Part shown: positions 31,000-39,374 of the stretch, one piece after another
Numbering within the stretch: the stretch's first letter is position 1
How the letters are laid out: each line of letters starts with the position of its first letter
Source: Methylocystis sp. L43
GTDB lineage: Bacteria; Pseudomonadota; Alphaproteobacteria; Rhizobiales; Beijerinckiaceae
DNA: 64,000 nt
Assembly: GCF_015709525.1 (NCBI RefSeq)
Contig: NZ_JADNRA010000035.1
Coordinates: 62,001-126,000, forward strand
Reading direction: 5' to 3'
The notes under the pieces: generated by a model
Databases searched by the model: none
Told to the model about the DNA's origin: nothing
Seen by the model: the letters and a program-made list of their open reading frames with translations, nothing else
Position numbers and translations under genes: made by a program

Positions 31000-31712
31000 A
31001 AGCGCGCCTCGGCGAATGCGGCGGCGTAGGCTCCATCGCAGACGGGATTGAAGAGCCCGGTCGATTCGTCGAGCAAGAACAATCGCCCGTCCATGATTCG
31101 AAACAGCGCGCCGTGCAGCCGCAGATGCCGGTGATGTTCGAGCACCTGGATCATGGGAAAGGAGCGCAAGTTACGCAGCGTCTGCTTCACCGACTCGAAC
31201 TCCAGGCGCTCGACATAGGCGGCGTCCTTGGGATTAGGCCGAATGCCCAGGCGATCAGCCGCCGGGCCAAGCATTTTGATCCAGTCGCCGATGAAGTCGC
31301 TGTGGCTCAGCCGCGGGGCGTCGGGATCGGCGGCGATCTCCGCATAGGCGCGCACGCCGCCGCATTGCCCATGGCCAAGCACCACGAGGTCCGTAACCTT
31401 TAGCGCCATGACGGCGTATTCGAGCGCCGCGGACGCGCCGTGATAATGATCGTCAGGCTCGTAAGGCGGCACCAGCGCCGCGACGTTGCGCAAGACGAAA
31501 AGCTCGCCGGGGCCAGCGTTGAAGATGGTCTCAGGCGCGACGCGCGAATCGCAGCAGCTGATGATCATCGTTTTGGGGGTCTGGCCCCTGACCGCCAATT
31601 CTTCGAATCGGTCGTGATCGGCCAGGAAACGCCCGCTGATGAAGGACTCATAGCCCGTTATGAGGGTTTCCGGCAGACCGGCCGCGCCGTATGACTGCTC
31701 GTGATCCGCCAT
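30996..31712 (-). CDS. Beta-class carbonic anhydrase
   Basis: The 238-residue enzyme hydrates CO2 to bicarbonate. The zinc ligands and the Asp-Arg dyad are seen in IISCCDSRVAPE (Cys, Asp-x-Arg) and VVLGHGQCGGVRAY (His-x2-Cys). It is co-translated with the HAD gene downstream (two-base overlap) and divergent from the CitE-like gene, with about 160 bases between them for promoters. It may supply bicarbonate to carboxylases, but the sequence does not say which. Confidence 0.95.
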   Translation of the reverse strand: MADHEQSYGAAGLPETLITGYESFISGRFLADHDRFEELAVRGQTPKTMIISCCDSRVAPETIFNAGPGELFVLRNVAALVPPYEPDDHYHGASAALEYAVMALKVTDLVVLGHGQCGGVRAYAEIAADPDAPRLSHSDFIGDWIKMLGPAADRLGIRPNPKDAAYVERLEFESVKQTLRNLRSFPMIQVLEHHRHLRLHGALFRIMDGRLFLLDESTGLFNPVCDGAYAAAFAEARF

Positions 31713-31870
31713 TTAACGTTCCCTTCGCGCCACTTGACCAGATCCGCTTTGGCGCAGTCGCCTTGGTCCAGTTCGCCTTTGGCCGCGCGGATGGCGGACC
31801 CCGCGGTTATTGTGTAGATCACGCGGCGGGGTCAAGAGCAGGCCGAATCCTTTCGATACCGGAGTTTCGA

Positions 31871-32740
31871 ATGATTTCCCGACTAAAGCGCAGCGTGCTG
31901 GCGATGCCGGGCTCGAACGCCCGAGCGCTGGAGAAGGGCAAGACGCTCGCCGCCGACGTCCTGATGTTCGAACTTGAAGACGGGGTCGCGGAATCCGCCA
32001 AGGCGACGGCGCGCGCACAGGTTGCGGCGGCGGTGGCCGACGGCGGCTATGGCGCGCGGCAACTCGTCGTGCGCGTCAACGCCCGCGGCTCCGAATGGTA
32101 TAAGCCCGACATCGCCGCCATCGCGCCGCTCGGCCCAGACGGAATCGTCATTCCCAAGGTCAATTCACGCGACGAAATTTTGAAGGCGGCCGCCGATCTC
32201 GTGGCCGCCGGCGCGCCGTATAAGACGCGCCTCTGGGCGATGATCGAGACGCCGCGCGCCGTCTTTGACATCGAAAAAATCGCCAGCGCCGCAGACGATC
32301 GGGCTTCGCGACTCGAGGTCCTGGTGCTTGGCCCCAACGACATCGCCAAATCGACGCGTGCGCGGCTCACGCCCGGACGGCCGGCGCTTTTGTCCTGGCT
32401 TTCGGCCGGCGTGCTTGCGGCGCGGGTCCACAACATCGAGATCATCGACGGGATCTACAACGACTTCAACGATCTCGACGGCCTGCGGCGCGAGGCGGCG
32501 CAGGGGCGCGACTTCGGCTTCGACGGCAAAATGCTCATTCATCCAGGTCAGATCGGTCCGGTGAATGAAATTTTCGCGCCGAGCGCCGATGAGGTCGATT
32601 TCGCCCGCCGGATCATCGCCGTGTTCGACGAGCCGGAAAACGCCGACAAGGGCGTCGTGCAGATCGACGGGAAGATGGTCGAACGTCTGCATCTCGACAT
32701 TGCGCGCCGCACGTTGCAGCTTGTCGAGGCGTCAGGCTGA
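31871..32740 (+). CDS. CitE-like CoA-ester lyase (HpcH/HpaI aldolase family)
   Basis: The 289-residue protein has the CitE/malyl-CoA lyase TIM-barrel motifs: RSVLAMPGSN, VLMFELEDGVAESAK (acid ligand), VRVNARGSEW, LWAMIETPRAV (metal-binding Glu) and GFDGKMLIHPGQIGPVNEIF. Members cleave (3S)-malyl-CoA or citramalyl-CoA, or act as malyl-CoA thioesterase. It lacks the extended N-terminus of canonical serine-cycle malyl-CoA lyases, so the CitE-like or thioesterase subgroup is more likely. The ATG at 31871 follows a GGAG site. It is not in an obvious operon with Mic60. Confidence 0.87.
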   Translation: MISRLKRSVLAMPGSNARALEKGKTLAADVLMFELEDGVAESAKATARAQVAAAVADGGYGARQLVVRVNARGSEWYKPDIAAIAPLGPDGIVIPKVNSRDEILKAAADLVAAGAPYKTRLWAMIETPRAVFDIEKIASAADDRASRLEVLVLGPNDIAKSTRARLTPGRPALLSWLSAGVLAARVHNIEIIDGIYNDFNDLDGLRREAAQGRDFGFDGKMLIHPGQIGPVNEIFAPSADEVDFARRIIAVFDEPENADKGVVQIDGKMVERLHLDIARRTLQLVEASG

Positions 32741-32806
32741 CGGCCGCCTGTTTTGCGGGCGCCCAACGCATCAACTATAAGGATGCGGGACAGCAAGGAT
32801 TAGCCA

Positions 32807-34210
32807 ATGGTCTTGCCGAACGACGAAGAACCGAAGCGCGTCGAATCTTCGGAAGCGCCCATCGATTATACAGAATCGCCGTCTGAACCGCCGCCTCCGC
32901 CGCCGGTCAGACGCAAGCGGCGCTCCTTCTTCAGCCTGCTGGCGTCGACGCTGCTGCTGCTCGCGGTCGTCGCGGGCGCGGCGCTTTATGCGGCGATCGC
33001 GTTCAAGGACCGAGACGAGCGCCTAAAGGTCGTCGCCGACTATGCCGAGCCTTATGTGGATCAGGCGAGCGGCGCCTTAGGCGTGTTGAAGGACCGCGCC
33101 GCTTCGCTCATCGGCGAGACCGAACCGGCGCAGACGACGACGCCCGAGACGCCGGCGGAAGGACAGTCAGCCACGAGCAGCGCGGAAGCGCCCCAGCCCT
33201 CCACCGCGGCCCCGCCTACCACGCCGCAGTCCGCCACCGCGCCCATGAAATCCCCCGAACCGGCGGTCGAACCGACGCCGCTGGCGCCGCCCACGTCGGC
33301 GCCTAACGCCACAATGGAAGCACAGAAGGCGGCCATCGAATCGCAAAAAGCGGCGATCGCGGCGTTGCAGGGCCGCGTCGATTCGGCCGAAGACCTGGCG
33401 CAACGCGCTTTGCGCGCCGCCGAAGCGGCCGAGGCGGCCGCCAACGCCGCGAAGAGCGCCGCCGATGCGGCGGCGAAGGCGAGCCCGGCCCCCCTCGCTC
33501 CGGTCGCTCCCGTTGAACAGGGCGAGCCCGGGGCGCTAACCGCCAGCGAGCAGATGACGGCGCTTGAAGGCCGCATCGACGAACTCGGGAATGAGACCAA
33601 GGCGCTGCGCGAGCGCTTCGAGTCTTCGAAGGGCGAGACGCGCGCGGCGCCAGAAACCACGGCGGCCACGGCGGCGAAGACTCCCGACGGCCCCGCGGCG
33701 ATCGTGGTCGTCGCCTTTGCGCTGCAGCGCGAGTTGGAGGCCGGCCGGCCCTATGCGCTCGAGACGAAGGCGCTGACGCGGCTCGGGGCCGATCCCACCG
33801 CGCTGGCGGCCCTCTCGCCATTGGCCGAAAAGGGCGCGCCGACCGCCGCGCAATTGAAGACGGACTTCGCGCCAGCCGCCAAGCGCATTCGCGCGCTCGA
33901 GACTGGCGCTTCCGGCGATCTTGCAGAGCATCTGATGAAGGGCGCCAGCAAACTCGTGCGCGTTCGACCCTCGGGTCAGGCGCCGGCGACCGAGGCTCAG
34001 ACGGTGGAAGAAAAAGTCGCTCACATCGAAGCGGCGCTCACCCATGGCGACCTCGCTCAGGCGAGCGCCGTTTTCGCGGCGCTCCCCGAAGCGGCCCAGA
34101 ACGAAGCCAAAGATTTCGGCGCGACCTTGCGCGCCCGCGTCGACGCAGGACGGGCGGCCGACGATCTGCTGCATGGCGCGATCGCCGCGCTTGGCGCAAC
34201 GAAGGAATAA
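32807..34210 (+). CDS. Mic60/mitofilin-family membrane-shaping protein
   Basis: The 467-residue protein has an N-terminal Pro-rich cytoplasmic stretch, one membrane helix (about 44-66), an Ala/Pro/Thr-rich linker, a coiled coil (about 165-225, heavy in Ala/Glu/Lys) and a C-terminal mitofilin domain with VVAFALQRELEAGRPYALE. Alphaproteobacterial Mic60 bends the inner membrane and is normally encoded in a heme operon (hemC-hemD-mic60-hemY). Here hemY follows 15 bases later, but hemD is not upstream. It could organise intracytoplasmic membranes if the host has them, which is inference. Confidence 0.88.
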   Translation: MVLPNDEEPKRVESSEAPIDYTESPSEPPPPPPVRRKRRSFFSLLASTLLLLAVVAGAALYAAIAFKDRDERLKVVADYAEPYVDQASGALGVLKDRAASLIGETEPAQTTTPETPAEGQSATSSAEAPQPSTAAPPTTPQSATAPMKSPEPAVEPTPLAPPTSAPNATMEAQKAAIESQKAAIAALQGRVDSAEDLAQRALRAAEAAEAAANAAKSAADAAAKASPAPLAPVAPVEQGEPGALTASEQMTALEGRIDELGNETKALRERFESSKGETRAAPETTAATAAKTPDGPAAIVVVAFALQRELEAGRPYALETKALTRLGADPTALAALSPLAEKGAPTAAQLKTDFAPAAKRIRALETGASGDLAEHLMKGASKLVRVRPSGQAPATEAQTVEEKVAHIEAALTHGDLAQASAVFAALPEAAQNEAKDFGATLRARVDAGRAADDLLHGAIAALGATKE

Positions 34211-34225
34211 GCGGGATCCATCGCC

Positions 34226-35629
34226 ATGCTGTTTCTGTTTTTCTTCATCATCGCGCTTGCCGCGGTCGCCTATGGCCTCGAATTGCTGATCGAACAGCCC
34301 GGTTCGCTGACGCTGGATTTCGCCGGGTACCAGTTCGAAGCGTCGATACCGGTGGCGGTTGCAGGTCTGCTGCTGGTCATCGCCGCGACGATCGTCCTCT
34401 GGGCGATCGCCATGGCGGTGCTGCGGGCGCCTAGCCGTTGGAGCGGCGGCTCCCGAATGAAGCGCCGCGATAAGGGATTCGATGCGCTTTCGCAGGGATT
34501 GATCGCCGTCGGCTCAGGCGACGCCGCCCGCGCCCGCAAGGCCGCGCACGTCGCCGAACGGCTGCTGCCAAGCGAGCCGCTCACACAAGTGCTGAAGGCC
34601 CAGGCGGCGCAGCTCGCCGGCGATCGGCGGGTCGCGGAAGAGACCTTCCACAAGATGACGTTGAAGCCGGAGACAAAGCTGCTCGGGCTCCGCGGGCTGC
34701 ACATCGAGGCGCGGCGCCGCGAGGATACGGACGCGGCGCATCATTTCGCCAAGGAGGCGCATGACATCGCGCCAGTGCCCTGGGCGGGCGCCGCGATGCT
34801 TGAGCACCTCGCCGCGCAAGGCGACTGGCAGAAGGCGCGCGAGGCGATCGAGGCGAGCCTCACCGCCAAGGCGATCGACGCGCCGACGGCGCAGAACCTT
34901 CGCGCCGTGATCGAAACCGCCATGGCGATGGAGAAGGAGCGCGACCATCCCCATGACGCGCTCCATCTCGCACGCCAGGCGTTGAAGCGCCGGCCGGGCT
35001 TCGCGCCGGCCGCCGTCGCCGCGGCGCGCGTGCTTGCCCGCCATGGCGACCAGAAGCAGTCGCTGAAGCTGATCGAAACGGTCTGGGCGACGAAACCGCA
35101 TCCGGACCTCGCCGCCGCCTATCTCGAGGCGCTGTCGGGCGAGTCGAATACGACGAAGCTCGCGCGGGTGGAGAGGCTCGCCCGCGCCGCCCCCAATGCG
35201 CCGGAGAGCCGGCATATCGTCGCGGAGGTCGCACTGTCGGCGCGCGATTTCGCCAAGGCCCGCGACGCGCTCGCGCCGCTCATCGCCGCCGGCCGTCATC
35301 CGACGGCGCACACCTGTCTGATGATGGCGGAGATCGAAGACGGAGAGCACGGACCGTCAGGTCCGGTGCGCGAATGGCTCGCCCGCGGCTCGCGCGCCCC
35401 GCGCGATCCAGTCTGGATCGCCGACGGCGTCGTCTCCAAGAACTGGCTGCCGATGTCGCCGGTCACCGGCCGGCTCGACGCCTTCGAATGGAAGCCGCCG
35501 CCGGACTCCGCGCAACATCTGACCGAAGAAGGCAAGCCCAACATTCCGGCCGCCTTTTTGACCCGTCCCGCCGAACCCGTGGCGCTGCCAGCGGCCGAGG
35601 TCTCGGGCGCGGCCGGGCAGCAGGCTTAG
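34226..35629 (+). CDS. hemY: HemY-like membrane protein with TPR repeats
   Basis: The 467-residue protein starts with two membrane helices (about 1-20 and 40-65), followed by HemY_N and a chain of TPR-like helices (for example PWAGAAMLEHLAAQGDWQKA). It belongs to the proteobacterial HemY family found with heme genes, not the protoporphyrinogen oxidase HemY of Gram-positives. It forms a two-gene unit with Mic60. Its TAG stop codon overlaps the first bases of the repeat element at 35628. Confidence 0.9.
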   Translation: MLFLFFFIIALAAVAYGLELLIEQPGSLTLDFAGYQFEASIPVAVAGLLLVIAATIVLWAIAMAVLRAPSRWSGGSRMKRRDKGFDALSQGLIAVGSGDAARARKAAHVAERLLPSEPLTQVLKAQAAQLAGDRRVAEETFHKMTLKPETKLLGLRGLHIEARRREDTDAAHHFAKEAHDIAPVPWAGAAMLEHLAAQGDWQKAREAIEASLTAKAIDAPTAQNLRAVIETAMAMEKERDHPHDALHLARQALKRRPGFAPAAVAAARVLARHGDQKQSLKLIETVWATKPHPDLAAAYLEALSGESNTTKLARVERLARAAPNAPESRHIVAEVALSARDFAKARDALAPLIAAGRHPTAHTCLMMAEIEDGEHGPSGPVREWLARGSRAPRDPVWIADGVVSKNWLPMSPVTGRLDAFEWKPPPDSAQHLTEEGKPNIPAAFLTRPAEPVALPAAEVSGAAGQQA

Positions 35630-35740
35630 AGCGCTTCCCGATCACATGGAATCATGTGATCGATAAGGAATCGCTCAAAATCAAAGTATTGGAGCAGGTT
35701 CTCATCGAAAAAGTCTGTCAACTTTTTCGGAACCTGCCCT
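35628..35740 (+). repeat. 113-bp inverted-end repeat element, copy 2
   Basis: This copy fills the space between the convergent genes hemY and smr. The hemY stop codon (35627-35629) overlaps its left end, and the smr stop codon (35741-35739, minus strand) overlaps its right end. The sequence is near identical to copy 1, with the same palindromes. Confidence 0.92.
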
Positions 35741-36290
35741 AGCGTATCCGATCCGCCCGTCGGATGCGCACATAGAGCGCGCCTTCGCCGCCGTGATGGC
35801 GCGCCGCTTCGCCAAAGCCGACGACGACGTCGCGCAGATTCGGCGCTTCGAGCCACATCGGCACGACGCGCCGCAGCACGCCGCCTTCGTCCCGCGTCAG
35901 CCCCTTGCCCGTCACGATGATCGCGATTCGCGCGCCATTCGCCTGACATCGGCGCAGGAAGGCCGTTAGCGAGCGCTGCGCCTCCGCCTGCCGCAGGCCG
36001 TGAAGGTCGAGCTTGGCGTCGACGTCAATCCGTCCGCGCTTGATCTTCACGAAGGTGCGCGGGTCGATGTCGATCGGCCGCGGCGCCGGCTTCGGCGCCG
36101 TTGGGCGGTCGCCGTCCACCGAAGGCTCCAAAGGCGCCAAGCGCACGGGGCCTTCGGTCGACGGCGTCGGCGACACGTGCTTTTTTGGACGCGCCCGCGC
36201 AGGTCGAACGTCAGCCGTCGCTATTGTCCAGAGCTCGGCCTCGGCCTGCGAGAGCCGGCGCGCATATCGGCGGGAATTCTCCTCGCTCAC
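35739..36290 (-). CDS. Smr/MutS2-domain endonuclease-like protein
   Basis: The 183-residue product has a basic, Pro-rich N-terminal half and a C-terminal Smr domain with the hallmark KLDLHGLRQAEAQ and IIVTGKGLTRDEGGVLRR. Smr domains nick DNA or cleave RNA, and in bacteria some act in ribosome rescue. The GTG start at 36290 overlaps the mltA stop codon (GTGA), so it is co-translated with mltA. Confidence 0.9.
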   Translation of the reverse strand: MSEENSRRYARRLSQAEAELWTIATADVRPARARPKKHVSPTPSTEGPVRLAPLEPSVDGDRPTAPKPAPRPIDIDPRTFVKIKRGRIDVDAKLDLHGLRQAEAQRSLTAFLRRCQANGARIAIIVTGKGLTRDEGGVLRRVVPMWLEAPNLRDVVVGFGEAARHHGGEGALYVRIRRADRIR

Positions 36291-37402
36291 GGATCGTCCC
36301 CAACGTCCTTCGGCAGCAGCACAATCATTTCGGCGGCGTGCCGGATGTCGCCGGCCCGCCTCCCCGCCGCTTCGCCCGCGCCGAAAAAAAGATCGGCGCG
36401 CGCTGGACCAATTATGGCAGATCCGGTGTCCTGCGCGATCATCAGTCGACGAAATGGCGTTTCCGCCTCTCCTTGCCATGGAATTCGCGCGGCAATCCAG
36501 AAGGGCAGGCCGTAGCACCAGATCGAGCGGTCGACGGCGATCGACCGGAATGGCGTCAGCGGCGCGCCCTGCCCGCCGATCGGTCCGATCCTGCGCCGCT
36601 CAGACGCATCGATCTCGAAGAACACATAGGAACGGTTCTCCTGCAACAGCCGACGACCCGCTTCGCCGGGGCCGGCGCCGAGCCGCCGCAATGTCTCCTT
36701 CATCAGATCGAGCGACATCTCGGCTTTCGTGACCAGCCCGCGCTCAATCATCAGCCGGCCAATGGACGTATAGGGCCAGCCGTTGCGCCCCGCATAGGTC
36801 AGCGTCATGACGCCGCCGCCGGGAAGTCGCAGCCGCGCCGAACCCTGCACCTGGATGAGAAACAATTCGACGGGATCGCGAACATAGGCGAGAGGATGCG
36901 CGCTCGGCGCCGCGCTTTCCTCTTCGATCGCGCGGCGATCGGGATAGGGCGCGAGCGCGCCATCGGCCTGCAGGCGCGCGCTGGTCAGCGTCTCGCCGGT
37001 GGGCAGCGAGAGCGGCGAGTCGTTCAGAGTGATGAGATCGCGCGGACGCGACAGGACCGGGGTCGTGAAACCCGGCTCGGGCGACAATCTGGCGTCGACC
37101 TCCACCTCGTAATAGGCGGTCACGAAGCCCTTCGTCTTGATGGCGTGCGGGCGAAACCAATCCTGAAAAAAGCGGCCAGGATGGTCGAGGGCGCCGAGCG
37201 CCGCGCGCGCCGCGGCGATGAGCGAAGGGGGCGGCGCGACGGCGCCACGTTGCTCTTGCGCCTTGGCGTCGATGATCTCGGCGGAGCGTCGGAAGGCGTC
37301 GAATGCGGCGGCGAGATCGTCGGCCGCAAAGCCGTCGATCTCTTCAAATTCTATCTTTTGCAGCAGATCGGAGGCGGAAAACTGCGGCGCATTCCGCGAC
37401 AT
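36287..37402 (-). CDS. mltA: MltA-domain murein lytic transglycosylase
   Basis: The 371-residue protein has the MltA plan: FVTAYYEVEVDARLSPEPGF, the catalytic region LAYVRDPVELFLIQVQGSAR and the C-terminal 3D domain with the Asp motif MIAQDTGSAIIGPARADLFF. It cleaves peptidoglycan to 1,6-anhydro products. From the ATG at 37402, just after the upstream stop codon, no signal peptide or lipobox is visible (MSRNAPQFSASDLLQ), which is odd for a periplasmic enzyme. The long frame that starts earlier (37438) lies inside the tim44 gene and also lacks one. Confidence 0.92.
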   Translation of the reverse strand: MSRNAPQFSASDLLQKIEFEEIDGFAADDLAAAFDAFRRSAEIIDAKAQEQRGAVAPPPSLIAAARAALGALDHPGRFFQDWFRPHAIKTKGFVTAYYEVEVDARLSPEPGFTTPVLSRPRDLITLNDSPLSLPTGETLTSARLQADGALAPYPDRRAIEEESAAPSAHPLAYVRDPVELFLIQVQGSARLRLPGGGVMTLTYAGRNGWPYTSIGRLMIERGLVTKAEMSLDLMKETLRRLGAGPGEAGRRLLQENRSYVFFEIDASERRRIGPIGGQGAPLTPFRSIAVDRSIWCYGLPFWIAARIPWQGEAETPFRRLMIAQDTGSAIIGPARADLFFGAGEAAGRRAGDIRHAAEMIVLLPKDVGDDP

Positions 37403-37404
37403 GC

Positions 37405-38106
37405 TCAGTCTTCGGTTTGCGTCGCGACGAGCTTCCAATTGGGATCATTCGCCTTTGCATCGCGCGCAAAGGTCCAGCGCTCGACGACTTTGCGCGTCTG
37501 CCCGCCGTCGATCGTTTCGCCGGCCTGGTCACGCCGCACGCTCATCAGTCGAACGACGAAACGCACCGTCACCTCATTGCGGCCGGCGATGGCCCGGGCG
37601 GCGTCGACCGTCGCCGAGTCGATCGCGACGACGGCGGTCTCCATGCTTTCGCCCTGCTGCTCACGCCGGGCAATCTCCGCCGAAAACCCGTCGAAGACGT
37701 CCTGCGACAGCAGCGGCTTCAAGGTTTCCCGGTCGCCCTTGGCGAAGGCCGTGACGATGAGTTCATAGGCGCGGCGCGCCCCGCCCACGAAGGATTTGCC
37801 ATCGAAATTGGGGTCCGACGCCGCCACGGCGTCGAGGCCGCTCCAGGCGGAGGCGACGCCTTTCTCAGCCACGCCCTCCCAACGCTCCGCGCCAGTGGGG
37901 CGCGATGGCGCTTCGGGGGGCGGCGCGACGCCCGGGGCCGGGGTGACCGCAGCTGGGGCCGGACCACGCGGCGCGAAGCGGGCGGGGGGCGGCGTGTCGC
38001 GATCCACCCGCATTCCGAGCACCGAGCGCAGCTTCCAGATGACGAAAACCGCGAGCGCCGCGAAAACGATAAGGCTGGGATCGAAGAGATCGCCGGAGGC
38101 CGGCAT
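37405..38106 (-). CDS. Tim44-domain inner-membrane protein
   Basis: The 233-residue product has one N-terminal membrane helix (SLIVFAALAVFVIWKLRSVLG), a Pro/Ala-rich linker and a C-terminal Tim44-like domain (about 95-230; FVGGARRAYELIVTAFAKGD). Alphaproteobacterial homologues (TimA type) are the likely ancestors of mitochondrial Tim44. The ATG at 38106 is favoured over 38142 because GGGAG lies directly before it. It is upstream of mltA and smr in one minus-strand unit and divergent from fxsA. Confidence 0.9.
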   Translation of the reverse strand: MPASGDLFDPSLIVFAALAVFVIWKLRSVLGMRVDRDTPPPARFAPRGPAPAAVTPAPGVAPPPEAPSRPTGAERWEGVAEKGVASAWSGLDAVAASDPNFDGKSFVGGARRAYELIVTAFAKGDRETLKPLLSQDVFDGFSAEIARREQQGESMETAVVAIDSATVDAARAIAGRNEVTVRFVVRLMSVRRDQAGETIDGGQTRKVVERWTFARDAKANDPNWKLVATQTED

Positions 38107-38220
38107 TGGCAACTCCCGAATGAATTTGTCGTCGGCTATCATGTCGCTTCGTACATGTCACGAATCAAGGGGCGGGCGTATCGCCGCGGGCGGTCAATGG
38201 CCGCAAAGATCGGATGATCG

Positions 38221-38664
38221 GTGAAATCTAAGCTTGTCGGCGCCGTCCTCGCAACCTGGATCGTGCTGGAGATTCTGTGTTTTGCGCTGGTCGTCCACGC
38301 CGTCGGGCTTCTCGCGGCGATCGCGCTCGCCATCGGCGCTTCACTGCTCGGCCTCTCCGACGTGCGGCGCCTCCTCGATTTTGTCCGCGCCGGATTGGCC
38401 GCCAAGGCGAAAGGCGAAAGCTCCGCCCTGCACGACGGGGCCTTTCTTGACGCAGCGATGCAGGCGCTCGCCTCCATCCTGCTCATTCTGCCTGGCTTCG
38501 CCTCGGATTTTGTCGGGCTGGCGCTGAAGTCGCCGTCCGTGCGGCAGAGCCTGGCGCGGCGGCTGCGCGCGCGGTCCCGGAACGCTGACCCGCGGCTGAT
38601 CGACCTCGACCCGCGCGAATGGCGGCGCGACGCGCGTCGCCCGCGGCGAACCGCGCCGAAGTAG
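38221..38664 (+). CDS. fxsA: FxsA-family membrane protein
   Basis: The 147-residue product starts at GTG and shows the FxsA domain: hydrophobic helices at about 7-26 and 28-50, then the conserved LLILPGFASDFVGLAL segment and a very Arg-rich cytoplasmic tail. The E. coli protein, when overproduced, relieves exclusion of phage T7 by F plasmid; its normal role is unknown. The position between tim44 and secB is conserved in Hyphomicrobiales. Confidence 0.88.
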   Translation: MKSKLVGAVLATWIVLEILCFALVVHAVGLLAAIALAIGASLLGLSDVRRLLDFVRAGLAAKAKGESSALHDGAFLDAAMQALASILLILPGFASDFVGLALKSPSVRQSLARRLRARSRNADPRLIDLDPREWRRDARRPRRTAPK

Positions 38665-38762
38665 GCCGGCGAAGTAGAACCAGGGGCGCGCCTTGTTCGC
38701 TTCTGACAGACGTGTTAGGCGGGCGCGAATTCTCATGACAACGGCTTTGCTGGAGATCCTAC

Positions 38763-39251
38763 ATGACCGACACCAATGGCAACGGCGCGCAAGGAGCGCC
38801 GGGCGGCGCTCCGGCCCTCAATTCGCTTGCTCAATATCTGAAGGATTTCTCCTTCGAGAATCCCAATGCGCCGCGTTCGCTCGGCGCGCAGGAGAAGGCG
38901 CCAAACATCTCGATTCAGGTCAACGTCAACGCCAAACAGCTGGCGCCGACCGACTTCGAAGTCAGTCTGATGCTCGACTGCAAGGCGGGCGAGGGAGACG
39001 GACTGCTCTTCAAGCTCGACCTTGAATATGGCGGCGTGTTCCGACTGTTGAACATTCCCGAAGACCAGGTGCATCCGATCGTGATGATCGAATGCCCGCG
39101 CATGCTGTTTCCCTTCGTTCGCCAGCTTGTGGCCGACGCGACGAGCAAGGGCGGTTATCCGCCGCTCTATATCGATCCGATCGACTTCGTCGCGCTCTAT
39201 CAGCAAAAGGCCGCCGAAGCGGGCGTCCAGAGCGGCGCTCAGGGCAATTAG
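38763..39251 (+). CDS. secB: Protein-export chaperone SecB
   Basis: The 162-residue protein holds secretory precursors unfolded for SecA. It has the SecB core (SLAQYLKDFSFENPNAPRSL, ISIQVNVNAKQL and the VLL-like ECPRMLFPFVRQLVADAT), then a short acidic/polar tail. GGAG lies before the ATG. It converges with dnaQ, with a repeat element filling the gap. Confidence 0.97.
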   Translation: MTDTNGNGAQGAPGGAPALNSLAQYLKDFSFENPNAPRSLGAQEKAPNISIQVNVNAKQLAPTDFEVSLMLDCKAGEGDGLLFKLDLEYGGVFRLLNIPEDQVHPIVMIECPRMLFPFVRQLVADATSKGGYPPLYIDPIDFVALYQQKAAEAGVQSGAQGN

Positions 39252-39253
39252 CC

Positions 39254-39374
39254 AGCAGGTTCCGAAAAGTTGGCAGACTTTTTCGACGAGAACCTGCTCC
39301 AGCTTTTCGATTTTGAGCGATTCCATATCGATCACATGATTCGATGTGAATTCCATGTGATCGGGAAGCGCTCT
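39254..39374 (-). repeat. 113-bp-type inverted-end repeat element, copy 3 (reverse, 121 bp)
   Basis: It lies in reverse orientation between the convergent genes secB and dnaQ. The dnaQ stop codon (39375-39373) overlaps its end. The GATCACATG palindrome is enlarged here by about eight bases (extra GATTCGATGTGAATT), so this copy has diverged. Confidence 0.9.

Noticed and set aside
35630-35742. Conserved small peptide (KESLKIK..LEQVL..EKVCQLF) readable through the 113-bp repeat copies
   Set aside because: It recurs because the DNA element is repeated; the stems and inverted ends explain the conservation, and there is no consistent start codon or ribosome-binding site.
36101-37768. 555-residue plus-strand open frame opposite smr, mltA and tim44
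   Set aside because: Crosses three real genes; no coherent domain and no start signal.
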